A stretch of 44,109 bases of DNA from Streptomyces aureus (GCF_000725495.1 NZ_JNZD01000042.1:1-44109); one strand, 5' to 3'. Counted from the stretch's first letter, positions 15,527 to 24,402 are shown. Notes: generated by a model from the sequence alone, not told the origin. A program made the numbers and translations.

Positions 15527-16984
15527 ATGGCTTCCGTATTCGAATACGCACCGGCGCCCGAGTCCCGCTCCGTCGTCGACATCGCCCCCTCCTACGGCCT
15601 CTTCATCGACGGTGAGTTCACCGAGGCCGCCGAGGGCAAGGTCTTCAAGACCGTCTCCCCCTCCACCGAGGAGGTCCTGTCCGAGATCGCCCAGGCCGGC
15701 GAGGCGGACGTGGACCGCGCGGTGAAGGCCGCCCGCAAGGCGTTCGTGAAGTGGTCCGCGCTGCCGGGCTCCGAGCGTGCCAAGTACCTGTTCCGCATCG
15801 CGCGGATCATCCAGGAGCGCAGCCGTGAGCTGGCCGTCCTGGAGACCCTGGACAACGGCAAGCCGATCAAGGAGACCCGGGACGCCGACCTCCCCCTGGT
15901 CGCCGCGCACTTCTTCTACTACGCGGGCTGGGCCGACAAGCTCGACCACGCCGGATACGGCGCGAACCCGCGTCCGCTGGGCGTCGCGGGCCAGGTCATC
16001 CCGTGGAACTTCCCGCTGCTGATGCTGGCGTGGAAGATCGCCCCGGCCCTCGCGACCGGCAACACGGTCGTCCTCAAGCCCGCGGAGACGACGCCCCTGA
16101 CGGCGCTGTTCTTCGCGGACATCTGCCGCCAGGCGGGCCTGCCCAAGGGTGTCGTCAACATCCTTCCCGGCTACGGCGACGCGGGCGCGGCCCTCGTCGC
16201 GCACCCGGACGTGGACAAGGTGGCCTTCACCGGATCCACCGCCGTCGGCAAGGCGATCGCGCGCCAGGTCGCGGGCTCGCACAAGAAGGTGACACTCGAA
16301 CTGGGCGGCAAGGGCGCGAACATCGTCTTCGACGACGCCCCGATCGACCAGGCCGTCGAGGGCATCGTCAGCGGCATCTTCTTCAACCAGGGCCAGGTCT
16401 GCTGCGCGGGTTCGCGGCTGCTGGTCCAGGAGTCGATCCACGACGAGCTGCTCGACTCGCTCAAGCGCCGGCTGTCGACGCTGCGTCTCGGCGACCCGCT
16501 CGACAAGAACACGGACATCGGCGCGATCAACTCCGAGGAGCAGCTCTCGCGCATCACCTCGCTCGTCGAGCAGGGTGAGGCGGAGGGCGCCGAGCGCTGG
16601 TCCCCGGCCTGTGAACTCCCCTCCGCCGGCTACTGGTTCGCCCCGACGCTGTTCACGAACGTCACCCAGGCGCACACCATCGCCCGGGACGAGATCTTCG
16701 GTCCGGTGCTGTCCGTCCTCACGTTCCGCACCCCGGACGAGGCGGTCGCCAAGGCCAACAACTCCGCGTACGGCCTCTCGGCGGGCATCTGGACCGAGAA
16801 GGGCTCCCGGATCCTCGCCGTGGCGAACAAGCTCCGCGCGGGCGTCGTCTGGTCCAACACGTTCAACAAGTTCGACCCGACCTCGCCGTTCGGCGGGTAC
16901 AAGGAGTCGGGCTTCGGCCGCGAGGGCGGCCGTCACGGCCTGGAGGCGTACCTCGCCCCGTCTAGCCCGGAGGGCGAGCGATAA
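15527..16984 (+). CDS. Aldehyde dehydrogenase family protein
   Basis: A 485-residue NAD(P)-dependent aldehyde dehydrogenase. Catalytic Cys292 lies in FFNQGQVCCAGSR and general-base Glu258 in TLELGGKGANIV. IPWNFPLLM and FTGSTAVGKAI mark the cofactor domain, and the C-terminal substrate loop is complete (FGGYKESGFGREGG). Its position 6 bases after deoC makes acetaldehyde the likely substrate, giving acetate. The start ATG 15527 is fixed by the short gap; the ribosome site would be inside the end of deoC. The next gene encodes a truncated relative. Confidence 0.93.
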   Translation: MASVFEYAPAPESRSVVDIAPSYGLFIDGEFTEAAEGKVFKTVSPSTEEVLSEIAQAGEADVDRAVKAARKAFVKWSALPGSERAKYLFRIARIIQERSRELAVLETLDNGKPIKETRDADLPLVAAHFFYYAGWADKLDHAGYGANPRPLGVAGQVIPWNFPLLMLAWKIAPALATGNTVVLKPAETTPLTALFFADICRQAGLPKGVVNILPGYGDAGAALVAHPDVDKVAFTGSTAVGKAIARQVAGSHKKVTLELGGKGANIVFDDAPIDQAVEGIVSGIFFNQGQVCCAGSRLLVQESIHDELLDSLKRRLSTLRLGDPLDKNTDIGAINSEEQLSRITSLVEQGEAEGAERWSPACELPSAGYWFAPTLFTNVTQAHTIARDEIFGPVLSVLTFRTPDEAVAKANNSAYGLSAGIWTEKGSRILAVANKLRAGVVWSNTFNKFDPTSPFGGYKESGFGREGGRHGLEAYLAPSSPEGER

Positions 16985-17890
16985 ATGAGTGCAGCCGAGA
17001 AGTCCGAGCAGCAGCGTCTGAGCGTCTTCAAGACCTACAAGCTGTACGTGGGCGGCAAGTTCCCGCGTTCCGAGAGCGGCCGGGTGTACGAGGTGACCGA
17101 CTCCAAGGGCAAGTGGCTGGCGAACGCTCCGCAGTCCAGCCGCAAGGACGCCCGTGACGCGGTCGTCGCGGCGCGCAAGGCGTTCGGCGGCTGGTCCGGC
17201 GCGACGGCATACAACCGCGGACAGATCCTGTACCGCGTCGCCGAGATGCTGGAGGGCCGCAAGGAGCAGTTCGTCCGCGAGGTGGCCGACGCCGAGGGCC
17301 TGTCCAAGGCGAAGGCGGCGGCCGTGGTGGACGCCACGATCGACCGCTGGGTCTGGTACGCGGGCTGGACCGACAAGATCGCCCAGGTCGTGGGCGGCGG
17401 CAACCCGGTCGCGGGCCCTTACTTCAACCTGTCCTCCCCCGAGCCGACGGGTGTGGTGACGGTCCTGGCACCGCAGGAGTCGTCGTTCCTCGGTCTGGTG
17501 TCGGTGATCGCCCCGGTGATCGCCACCGGCAACACGGTGATCGTGATCGCCAGCGAGAAGTCCCCGCTGCCGGCGCTGTCGCTGGGCGAGGTGCTGGCCA
17601 CCTCCGACCTGCCCGGCGGTGTCGTGAACGTCCTGTCCGGCCGGACCGCGGAGATCGCCGCCCCGCTGGCCGCCCACCAGGACGTCAACGCGATCGACCT
17701 GGCCGGCGCCGACGAGGTGCTGGCGAAGGAGCTGGAGATCGCCGCCGCGGACAACCTGAAGCGCGTTCTCCGTCCACAGGCTGTGGATTACGCGCGGACT
17801 CCCGGGACCGAGCGCATGACGGCCTTCCTGGAGACGAAGACGGTCTGGCACCCGACCGGCTCCCTGGGAGCCGGGGGCTCGTCCTACTGA
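16985..17890 (+). CDS. Truncated aldehyde dehydrogenase-like protein lacking the catalytic domain
   Basis: A 301-residue aldehyde dehydrogenase homologue that keeps the N-terminal and cofactor-binding parts (GWSGATAYNRGQILYRVAEM; GNTVIVIASEKSPLPALSL; LPGGVVNVLSG). The chain then ends with a short unrelated tail after ...LKRVLRPQAVDYART. The catalytic Cys/Glu domain found in full-length members (about 480 residues) is missing. ATG 16985 follows the upstream TAA without a gap, so translation is probably coupled. Codon usage is normal and the frame is intact, which argues for a retained pseudo-enzyme instead of decay. A role as partner or regulator of the full-length enzyme is possible but unproven. 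Confidence 0.85.
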   Translation: MSAAEKSEQQRLSVFKTYKLYVGGKFPRSESGRVYEVTDSKGKWLANAPQSSRKDARDAVVAARKAFGGWSGATAYNRGQILYRVAEMLEGRKEQFVREVADAEGLSKAKAAAVVDATIDRWVWYAGWTDKIAQVVGGGNPVAGPYFNLSSPEPTGVVTVLAPQESSFLGLVSVIAPVIATGNTVIVIASEKSPLPALSLGEVLATSDLPGGVVNVLSGRTAEIAAPLAAHQDVNAIDLAGADEVLAKELEIAAADNLKRVLRPQAVDYARTPGTERMTAFLETKTVWHPTGSLGAGGSSY

Positions 17891-17956
17891 GCCCCGGGCT
17901 GCCGACGCCCTGAGATGTCGGGGCCCCGATCCGTGTCCCCGGGGCTCCGCGCACGA

Positions 17957-17998
17957 GAGAGCCGCGTTCCCCCTCCGTCCAGGGGGAGCGCGGCTCTC
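17957..17998. terminator. Strong bidirectional terminator
   Basis: An 18-base-pair stem (17957-17974 with 17981-17998, one G-U pair) and a 6-base loop lie between the deoC operon and the convergent secreted-protein gene. It likely terminates both. Confidence 0.85.
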
Positions 17999-18036
17999 GC
18001 GTGTCCGGGGCCGTGCGAGGCCCGTGCGGCCCTCGG

Positions 18037-18435
18037 TCAGCGCAGGACGCCGGTCACCTGGCCCAGCACGGGGATGCGGCCGATCGACTGCGCCTGCGCC
18101 ACCGGGCCGGTGAGCGCCTTGGAGGACAGCGGCTGGAAGTCGGCGAGCTGGGTGCCCACGCCGTTGTCGAGCGGGTCCACTCCGGTGCCGGCCAGCGGGT
18201 TGGGCTTGAGGCCCTCGACGGGGCCCGTGACATGCCCCACGGTCCCGGTCAGCGCCGTCAGTCCCGCCTGCGGGTCGATGCCGCCGAGCGCGGCGGACCC
18301 GGTGTGCGCGGCGGGAGCGGTGTCCGCGAACGCCGGTGCGGCCACGGCCGCGCCGGCGGCGGCCACACCGACCAGCGCGGCGACCCTCGCGGTCGTACGG
18401 GCCAGGGTGTTCCGCGGGGCTGCGTGTCGCGCCAT
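18037..18435 (-). CDS. Small secreted protein
   Basis: A 132-residue protein with a clear Sec signal peptide: a basic start MARHAAPRNTLARTTAR, a hydrophobic Ala/Val-rich core, and likely cleavage after AFA (residues about 35-37). The mature part is low in charge, rich in Gly, Leu, Thr, Pro and Val, and has no cysteines or recognised domain; it includes NPLAGTGVDPLDNGVGTQLA. ATG 18435 has a GAGGAC ribosome site, and longer in-frame starts upstream lack support. Architecture resembles the secreted protein at 24814-25167: similar size, Gly/Leu/Pro motifs, no cysteine. Function unknown; an envelope or spore-surface role is only a guess. Confidence 0.75.
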   Translation of the reverse strand: MARHAAPRNTLARTTARVAALVGVAAAGAAVAAPAFADTAPAAHTGSAALGGIDPQAGLTALTGTVGHVTGPVEGLKPNPLAGTGVDPLDNGVGTQLADFQPLSSKALTGPVAQAQSIGRIPVLGQVTGVLR

Positions 18436-18734
18436 CAGGTTGTCCTCTTCGGCTTGCGGAGATCGGGGTACGACGGACGGAGAACGCCTTGCGTTCGCCG
18501 CGCCACGCACAGTAGTTGACCCGCGCCGCGCCCGTGCGGTCCTCGCGGCGGATTCGCCCCTGCGGGTCAACAGGCATATCAGCGCCACTCGTCATGCCCC
18601 GACGGCTCGTCACGACCGAGCCGCTCGTCACACCCCGGCGACATCCGTCCGCACATACGGCGAAGCCGGGGATAATGGCGGGGAGCCGCGCCGTCGCGCG
18701 GCGCCGCCGGACCTGTCACAGAAGGTACAGACCA

Positions 18735-19388
18735 TTGGGTTCCCCTCTCCCGATACCCGCCCGCGTGGTGCTGCTCTGCGGTCCCTCCGGCTCCGGGAAG
18801 TCCCTTCTCGCCGCCGCCTCCGGGCTCCCGGTGCTCCGCCTCGACGACTTCTACAAGGAGGCCGGCGACCCGACGCTGCCCCAGGTCGAGGGCAGCGCGG
18901 ACATCGACTGGGACCACCCGCTGTCCTGGGACGCGGACACCGCGGTCGCCGCGATCGAGGAACTGTGCCGTACGGGACGTACGACCATCCCCGTCTACGA
19001 CATCTCCCTGAGCGCCCGCACCGGCAGCGAGGCCCTGGGCATCGACGGCGCGCCGCTGTTCATCGCCGAGGGCATCTTCGCCGCCGAGATCGTCGGGCGC
19101 TGCCGTGAACTCGGGCTGCTGGCCGATGCGTTGTGCCTGTCCCGGGGCGCGGTCACCACGTTCCGGCGGCGCTTCGTACGGGATCTGCGGGAAGGCCGCA
19201 AGTCGGTGCCCTTCCTGCTGCGGCGCGGCTGGCGGCTGATGCGCTCCGAGCGGTCCATCGTGGCGCGCCAGGCCGCCCTGGGCGCCCACCCCTGCGACCG
19301 CGACGAGGCGCTCGGCCGGCTGACGGCCGCCTCGGCCGCGCGGCGGACCTCCGCCCCGACCACCACCGCCCCGACCACCGCCGCGTAG
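18735..19388 (+). CDS. Uridine kinase-like P-loop NTPase
   Basis: A 217-residue P-loop kinase of the uridine kinase/phosphoribulokinase type. Walker A GPSGSGKS is at 16-23 and LRLDDFYKEAGDPTLP carries the substrate-binding DDFY motif typical of uridine kinases. IDWDHPLSWD follows, and a strand with IAEGIFA corresponds to the region after Walker B. The C-terminus ends in a Thr/Ala-rich repeat. It would phosphorylate uridine and cytidine to the monophosphates, salvaging what the phosphorylases do not degrade. TTG 18735 is chosen because AGAAGG lies 9 bases upstream and homology begins there. No copy of the shared palindrome is present upstream. Confidence 0.82.
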   Translation: MGSPLPIPARVVLLCGPSGSGKSLLAAASGLPVLRLDDFYKEAGDPTLPQVEGSADIDWDHPLSWDADTAVAAIEELCRTGRTTIPVYDISLSARTGSEALGIDGAPLFIAEGIFAAEIVGRCRELGLLADALCLSRGAVTTFRRRFVRDLREGRKSVPFLLRRGWRLMRSERSIVARQAALGAHPCDRDEALGRLTAASAARRTSAPTTTAPTTAA

Positions 19389-19478
19389 GCAGTAGTTCGC
19401 AGTCCGGTAAGCCGGTAACCGTCGCCCCTGCCGGCCAGAACTCCCGCCGGGGACGCGCCCTGCGGCTCACGGACACGA

Positions 19479-19516
19479 AGAAGGTCCAGGCGGACCCCCG
19501 ACCGCCTGGACCTTCT
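19479..19516. terminator. Bidirectional terminator between uridine kinase and sigQ
   Basis: A perfect 15-base stem (19479-19493 with 19502-19516) and 8-base loop lie between two convergent genes. Downstream, 19521-19660 holds short CCCCGTGACCC- and GGAACCGGCTCC-like repeats and no gene. Confidence 0.85.
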
Positions 19517-19674
19517 CCGTCTTTCCCCCGTGGTCCCCCGTGACACGGTTGTCTCCCCGTGACCCGTTTCCCCGTGACCCCGTTCGGCGCCGGCTCCCCC
19601 CGGAACCGGCTCCCCCGTCACCGGCTCCCCCCGGAACCGGTCTCCGTGCTGAGCGTTTCCGCTCCCCCGTGCCC

Positions 19675-20472
19675 TCAGGCGACAAGCTCGCCGAAGGACT
19701 CCTCCTCGTCACGGCCGAAGCTGAGGACCTCGTCCTCGCGCATCCGGCGGAGCGACCGCCAGATGCTGGACTTCACCGTGCCGACACTGATGCCGAGGAT
19801 CTCCGCGATCTCCGGGTCGGTGCGGCCCTCGTAGTAACGGAGGACCAGCATCGTCCGCTGGAGTTCGGGCAGCCGGGCCAGCGCCTGCCACAGGACCGCG
19901 CGCAGCTCGGTGCCGCGCATCGCGTCCGTGTCGCCGGGCGTCTCCGGCAGCTCCTCGGTCGGGTACTCGTTCAGTTTGCGGCGGCGCCACGCGCTGATGT
20001 GCAGGTTCGTCATGGTGCGACGCAGGTATCCGCCGACGGCGGCCTTGTCGCTGATCCGGTCCCAGGCCCGGTAGGTCGAGAACAGCGCGCTCTGCAGCAG
20101 GTCCTCGGCCTCGAAGCGGTCACCGGTCAGGTGGTAGGCGGTTGCGTACAGGGAGGCGCGGCGCTCCTGGACGTAGGCGGTGAAGGCCGCTTCGGCCTCC
20201 GCGCTGCCCGTCCCGGAGCGACGCTCCCCCGTGTCCTCCCCGTACGCGGCTCCCCCGTGAGCCTTCCCCCCCGTCGTGCCCACGGCGGCGGGCGCCGTGG
20301 TGTTCTCCCCCGTGAAACCGTCAACCACCGTCATGTACACGGTGTGCTGACGCCCGGCCCCGCGAGCGCACCCCCGGCCGCTGTTCACGTTGCCGGACTT
20401 CTCCGCGGCCCGGGTGACGTCGTGGAGCCGCGTGACAACTGCGCTAGTGCTGGTGCTGTGCAGCGTGTTCAT
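19675..20472 (-). CDS. sigQ: SigE-family ECF sigma factor SigQ
   Basis: A 265-residue extracytoplasmic-function sigma factor. The N-terminal 95 residues are low-complexity and poorly conserved. Region 2 covers about 100-165 (SLYATAYHLTGDRFEAEDLL and AWDRISDKAAVGGYLRRTM) and region 4 about 195-245 (LPELQRTMLVLRYYEGRTDP, then EIAEILGISVGTVKSSIWR). It is divergent from afsQ1-afsQ2, the known arrangement of sigQ in S. coelicolor, where SigQ acts against AfsQ1-dependent activation of antibiotic production and AfsQ1 activates sigQ. ATG 20472 gives the MNTLHST start; ATG 20334 is an alternative that removes the variable N-terminus. Confidence 0.93.
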   Translation of the reverse strand: MNTLHSTSTSAVVTRLHDVTRAAEKSGNVNSGRGCARGAGRQHTVYMTVVDGFTGENTTAPAAVGTTGGKAHGGAAYGEDTGERRSGTGSAEAEAAFTAYVQERRASLYATAYHLTGDRFEAEDLLQSALFSTYRAWDRISDKAAVGGYLRRTMTNLHISAWRRRKLNEYPTEELPETPGDTDAMRGTELRAVLWQALARLPELQRTMLVLRYYEGRTDPEIAEILGISVGTVKSSIWRSLRRMREDEVLSFGRDEEESFGELVA

Positions 20473-20579
20473 CTCGCGCCCCCCGTCGTGGAGTCCCGGA
20501 TCTTCGGTTCGTTCCGTCGTGCGTCCTGCCTTGTGCCGAAAAGCTTGCCGGGCCCACTTCATGGCCGTGTCCGCCGACT

Positions 20580-20595
20580 GTCACAGACCTGTCAC
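20580..20595. promoter_or_regulatory. AfsQ1 binding site between sigQ and afsQ1
   Basis: GTCAC-AGACCT-GTCAC matches the AfsQ1 consensus GTnAC-n6-GTnAC exactly. It lies 108 bases upstream of the sigQ start and 174 upstream of afsQ1, which fits autoregulation and AfsQ1 activation of sigQ. Confidence 0.8.
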
Positions 20596-20768
20596 AGGGG
20601 CCGCCCCCAGGCGCGGCACAGCGCGATCACAGAGAAGAGCGGTACGACTACGCAGATGGCCACTTGGGCCCCGGGTGGCACCCCGGAGGGCCTCCGATGT
20701 GCCCGGGAGACGAGTGGGAGCGCTCCAACAGTCGATACCCGAGCATGACATGGGCCAGAATGACGTTC

Positions 20769-21446
20769 GTGCCTTCCCTGTTGCTGATCGAGGACGACGA
20801 CGCCATCCGGACGGCCCTGGAGCTCTCTTTGACGCGCCAGGGACACCGGGTGGCCACTGCTGCCACCGGCGAGGACGGTCTGAAGCTCCTGCGCGAGCAG
20901 CGACCGGATCTGATCGTGCTGGATGTGATGCTGCCCGGAATCGACGGCTTCGAGGTGTGCCGTCGCATCCGACGCACCGACCAGCTGCCGATCATCCTGC
21001 TGACCGCGCGCAGTGACGACATCGACGTCGTGGTCGGACTGGAGTCCGGCGCCGACGACTATGTCGTCAAGCCCGTGCAGGGCCGGGTGCTCGACGCCCG
21101 GATCCGTGCCGTGCTGCGCCGTGGCGAGCGGGAGGCGAACGACTCGGCGTCGTTCGGCTCGCTGGTCATCGACCGGGCCGCGATGACGGTCACCAAGAAC
21201 GGCGAGGACCTGCAACTGACGCCCACCGAGCTGCGGTTGCTCCTCGAGCTGAGCCGCAGGCCCGGACAGGCGCTGTCCCGGCAGCAGTTGCTGCGACTGG
21301 TGTGGGAGCACGACTACCTGGGCGACTCGCGTCTGGTCGACGCCTGTGTGCAGCGGCTGCGCGCCAAGGTGGAGGACGTGCCCTCCTCGCCCACCCTGAT
21401 CCGTACCGTGCGCGGCGTCGGCTATCGGCTGGACAACCCTCAGTGA
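20769..21446 (+). CDS. afsQ1: Response regulator AfsQ1
   Basis: A 225-residue OmpR-family response regulator. The receiver domain covers residues 1-120, with the acidic pair EDD at 8-10, phosphoacceptor Asp52 in VLDVMLPG, Thr in ILLTARS and Lys in VVKPVQG. The winged-helix effector covers about 130-222 (LTPTELRLLLELSRRPGQAL; SRLVDACVQRLRAKVE). Sequence and partners identify AfsQ1, which with AfsQ2 controls antibiotic production and nitrogen/glutamate-related metabolism in S. coelicolor. GTG 20769 gives the established 225-residue product; ATG 20757 and 20748 are in frame, and none has a good ribosome site. Confidence 0.95.
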   Translation: MPSLLLIEDDDAIRTALELSLTRQGHRVATAATGEDGLKLLREQRPDLIVLDVMLPGIDGFEVCRRIRRTDQLPIILLTARSDDIDVVVGLESGADDYVVKPVQGRVLDARIRAVLRRGEREANDSASFGSLVIDRAAMTVTKNGEDLQLTPTELRLLLELSRRPGQALSRQQLLRLVWEHDYLGDSRLVDACVQRLRAKVEDVPSSPTLIRTVRGVGYRLDNPQ

Positions 21447-23026
21447 CCAAACCGCAGGACAAGCTCCGCGGCTGGGCCGCGGCGCGCAAGGCGTTGCTGT
21501 CCGGACTGCGTTTCACCAGCCTGCGGCTGCGGCTGGTCGTGGTGTTCGGACTCGTCGCGCTCACCGCCGCGGTGTCCGCCTCGGGCATCGCGTACTGGCT
21601 CAACCGCGAGGCCGTGCTCACCCGTACCCAGGACGCGGTGCTGCGCGACTTCCAGCAGGAGATGCGCAACCACGCCAGCATGCTGCCGGTGCACCCGGCG
21701 CAGGACGAACTCCAGCGCACGGCCGGACAGATGGCGAACAGCAGCCAGCGCTTCAGCGTGCTGCTGACCGCCGAGGACGTCGACGGCAAGATGATCACCG
21801 GCAACTCGGAGCTGGACACGTTCACCCTGGAGGACGTACCGCCCTCGCTCCGCAAGGCGGTGAACAAGCAGCAGCCGCTGTCCTCGACCAACAAGTCCGC
21901 GTACCACCTGTACTGGCAGCGGATCACCCAGCACGACAAGTCGTACCTCGTGGGCGGGGCCCGCGTGATCGACGGCAGCACGACCGGCTACATGCTCAAG
22001 TCCCTGGAGCCGGAGGCCAAGGACCTCAACTCCCTGGCGTGGTCGCTGGGCATCGCGACCGGACTCGCCCTGATCGGCTCGGCGCTGCTCGCGCAGGCGG
22101 CGGCGACCACCGTCCTCAAGCCGGTGCACCGGCTGGGCATCGCGGCCCGCCGGCTCGGCGAGGGCAAGCTGGACACCCGGCTGCGGGTCTCCGGCACCGA
22201 CGAACTCGCCGATCTGTCCCGGACGTTCAACCGGACGGCGGAGGCCCTGGAGAAACGGGTCGCGGACATGAGCGCGCGGGACGAGGCGTCCCGGCGTTTC
22301 GTCGCCGACATGTCCCACGAACTGCGGACGCCGCTCACCGCGATCACCGCCGTCACCGAGATCCTCGAGGAGGAGCTGGACGCGGAGACCGGCAGCGTCG
22401 ACCCGATGATCGAACCGGCCGTGCGGCTGGTCGTCAGCGAGACCCGGCGTCTGGGCGACCTCGTGGAGAACCTGATGGAGGTGACCCGTTTCGACGCGGG
22501 CACCGCCCGGCTCCTCCTCGACGACGTGGACATCGCCGACCAGATCACCGCGTGCATCGACGCGCGTGCCTGGCTGGACGCCGTCGAACTCGACGCCGAA
22601 CGCGGGATGACGGTGCGGCTCGACCCGCGCCGGCTCGACGTGATCCTGGCGAACCTGATCGGCAACGCGCTCAAGCACGGCGGGTCACCGGTCCGGGTGT
22701 CCGTGCGGGTGGAGGGCGGGGAGCTGGTCATCAAGGTGCGCGACCACGGTCCCGGCATTCCCGAGGACGTCCTGCCGCACGTCTTCGACCGGTTCTACAA
22801 GGCCAGCGCGTCCCGCCCGCGCTCCGAGGGCAGCGGCCTCGGCCTGTCCATCGCCCTGGAGAACGCGCACATCCACGGCGGCGAGATCACCGCGGCGAAC
22901 TCTCCCGAGGGCGGGGCCGTGTTCACGCTGCGCCTGCCGCAGGACGTGTCGGAACTGCTCGCCGGCGACCGCCGGGGCCATGACGGCGCCACGCCCGGGA
23001 ACGGCACGGAAGGCACCGCCGGATGA
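21443..23026 (+). CDS. afsQ2: Sensor histidine kinase AfsQ2
   Basis: A 527-residue membrane sensor kinase. One transmembrane helix is at about 28-52 and a second at about 193-215, enclosing an extracellular sensor domain of some 140 residues. HAMP is at about 215-270, the dimerisation/phosphoacceptor domain has His292 in DMSHELRTPLT, and the HATPase domain shows N box NLIGNALKHGG, G1 DHGPGIP, F box VFDRFYKA and G2 GSGLGLSIA. GTG 21443 overlaps the afsQ1 stop by four bases (GTGA), so translation is coupled. It overlaps the following lipoprotein gene in the same manner, making a tight three-gene operon. The signal is unknown. Confidence 0.95.
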   Translation: MTKPQDKLRGWAAARKALLSGLRFTSLRLRLVVVFGLVALTAAVSASGIAYWLNREAVLTRTQDAVLRDFQQEMRNHASMLPVHPAQDELQRTAGQMANSSQRFSVLLTAEDVDGKMITGNSELDTFTLEDVPPSLRKAVNKQQPLSSTNKSAYHLYWQRITQHDKSYLVGGARVIDGSTTGYMLKSLEPEAKDLNSLAWSLGIATGLALIGSALLAQAAATTVLKPVHRLGIAARRLGEGKLDTRLRVSGTDELADLSRTFNRTAEALEKRVADMSARDEASRRFVADMSHELRTPLTAITAVTEILEEELDAETGSVDPMIEPAVRLVVSETRRLGDLVENLMEVTRFDAGTARLLLDDVDIADQITACIDARAWLDAVELDAERGMTVRLDPRRLDVILANLIGNALKHGGSPVRVSVRVEGGELVIKVRDHGPGIPEDVLPHVFDRFYKASASRPRSEGSGLGLSIALENAHIHGGEITAANSPEGGAVFTLRLPQDVSELLAGDRRGHDGATPGNGTEGTAG

Positions 23027-23673
23027 CCACCGCACACCCCGACGGCCGACGGACGGCCGCCGCCACGCGCCGCAAGGCGCTGACCTGGGCGGCCGTCCCC
23101 CTGCTCGCCGCGCTGCTCGCCGGGTGCGGCATCCGCCCCACCCAGGTGCCCACCGACTTCGGTCCGGCTCCCTCCCGGGTGCCCTGCGCCCTGTCCGGCC
23201 CCGACATCACCACCCAGTCCTCGCACGGGGTGCCGGTCCAGGTGTTCCTGCTCTGCTCGGAACAGCTGGTGACGGTGGACCGTTCGGTGCGCATCCCGGA
23301 CGGCACGGCGGAGGCGGCGCGCCGGGTCCTGGTGGCCCAGGCGCTGCTCGACGAACTCGCCGAGGCGCCGTCGACGCCCGAGGAGCAGGCCGGGTACACG
23401 ACGGACGTCCGCGGCGGCATGACGGTCGGCGGGCCCCATGACGGGGACCCGGAGGACACGCTGCGGCTGAGCACCTCCCCGCGGGACCTCACCCCGACGG
23501 CCCTCGCGCAGATCGTCTGCACCTTCTCGGACTCGGCCGCGGCCCGGGACGACGGCAGTGTCGTCCTCGGCGGTCCGGCCCCCTCTCCCCTGCGCAGTTA
23601 CGAGTGCACCCCGGAGGTGCGCGCCGCCCCGGGCGACACGGCCCCGACGTCGACGGCTGTCCGGAGTTCGTAA
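23023..23673 (+). CDS. afsQ3: Lipoprotein of the AfsQ operon
   Basis: A 216-residue lipoprotein. The signal peptide has a basic start, a hydrophobic core (ALTWAAVPLLAALLAGC) and lipobox LLAGC with lipidated Cys at about 36. The mature part has a beta-rich region around VQVFLLCSEQLVTVD and TLRLSTSPRDLTPTALAQIVCTF, suggestive of a GerMN-like fold, but this is not certain. Its ATG overlaps the afsQ2 stop, as for the S. coelicolor lipoprotein gene co-transcribed with afsQ1Q2 and sometimes called afsQ3. A sensory accessory role for the kinase is inferred from the operon only. Confidence 0.85.
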   Translation: MTTAHPDGRRTAAATRRKALTWAAVPLLAALLAGCGIRPTQVPTDFGPAPSRVPCALSGPDITTQSSHGVPVQVFLLCSEQLVTVDRSVRIPDGTAEAARRVLVAQALLDELAEAPSTPEEQAGYTTDVRGGMTVGGPHDGDPEDTLRLSTSPRDLTPTALAQIVCTFSDSAAARDDGSVVLGGPAPSPLRSYECTPEVRAAPGDTAPTSTAVRSS

Positions 23674-23727
23674 CGCTGCGGGGCCGAAACCCACCGCAGC
23701 GGAACCGATCGTGCCGGAGGCCGCGTC

Positions 23728-24288
23728 TTGGGGGGCGTGCAGCGTCAAGGTTCAGAGGACGGCAGCGCCGTCACCCGCGTCCGTGTGGCAGGAGGTGTCC
23801 TCCTGGTCGCACACCTGGCGCTCGTCGCCTGGATCACGCTGCGCCCGCTGGACGTCCCCTGGGTGAGCGCCGCCAACCTGCGGCCCTTCGCGGGCATCAG
23901 AGCCGACCTCGCGCTGGGTCCCGAGGTCGCGGCCCGTCGGCTCGCCGCGGGCCTCGGCCTGCTCGCCCCGCTGGGCGTGCTGCTCCCGATGGCGGGGGGC
24001 AGGCTCGCCGTCTCCCCGCTCGGCTCCCTGCTGCGCACGACCGCGGCCGGCGTCCTGCTGTCGCTGGGCATAGAGCTGCTGCAGACCGGGGTGCCGGGCC
24101 AGGTCGTGGACATCGACTCGATCATCCTGAACGGCCTGGGCGTGGCCCTCGCGCACCTCGCCATCGTGCCCGCAGCCCGGGCCCGGTTCCGCCGCAGGGC
24201 CGAGACACGGCGCCGCGCGGACGTCCTGCGGGAGGACCACCTTCAGGGTCGGACCCCGACGATTCCCAGGGTCGGGATCGCTCCTTAG
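23728..24288 (+). CDS. VanZ-family membrane protein
   Basis: A 186-residue membrane protein with four hydrophobic segments. VAHLALVAWITLRPLDVPW is the first, ANLRPFAGIR the family N-L-x-P-F loop, then LLAPLGVLLPM, LLSLGIELLQTGVPGQVVDIDSIILN and VALAHLAIVP. The L-G-I-E-L-x-Q ... D-I-D-x-x-x-L-N motif is the VanZ signature. VanZ is linked to teicoplanin resistance and envelope glycan assembly, but most homologues have no assigned function. TTG 23728 is chosen for GGAGG at 23716-23720; GTG 23737 and GTG 23773 are alternatives. The start lies 54 bases after afsQ3, so it may be read from the same operon. Confidence 0.8.
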   Translation: MGGVQRQGSEDGSAVTRVRVAGGVLLVAHLALVAWITLRPLDVPWVSAANLRPFAGIRADLALGPEVAARRLAAGLGLLAPLGVLLPMAGGRLAVSPLGSLLRTTAAGVLLSLGIELLQTGVPGQVVDIDSIILNGLGVALAHLAIVPAARARFRRRAETRRRADVLREDHLQGRTPTIPRVGIAP

Positions 24289-24402
24289 GGCGAGGATCCG
24301 CGGCGGCCGTCCTCGTAGCGTTGAGGACATCGGTGAAGGCACCGATGAGAACGACGAAGCCGGCCGAGCCGGCCCTCGACGACGGTTCGCGAAGGAGCCA
24401 CC

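Noticed and set aside
14126..18631. A 1500-codon open frame on the minus strand opposite deoC and the aldehyde dehydrogenases
   Set aside because: It is the antisense of genes with unmistakable catalytic motifs. In very GC-rich DNA stop codons are rare on the opposite strand; the translation is Arg/Gly/Val-rich without domains.
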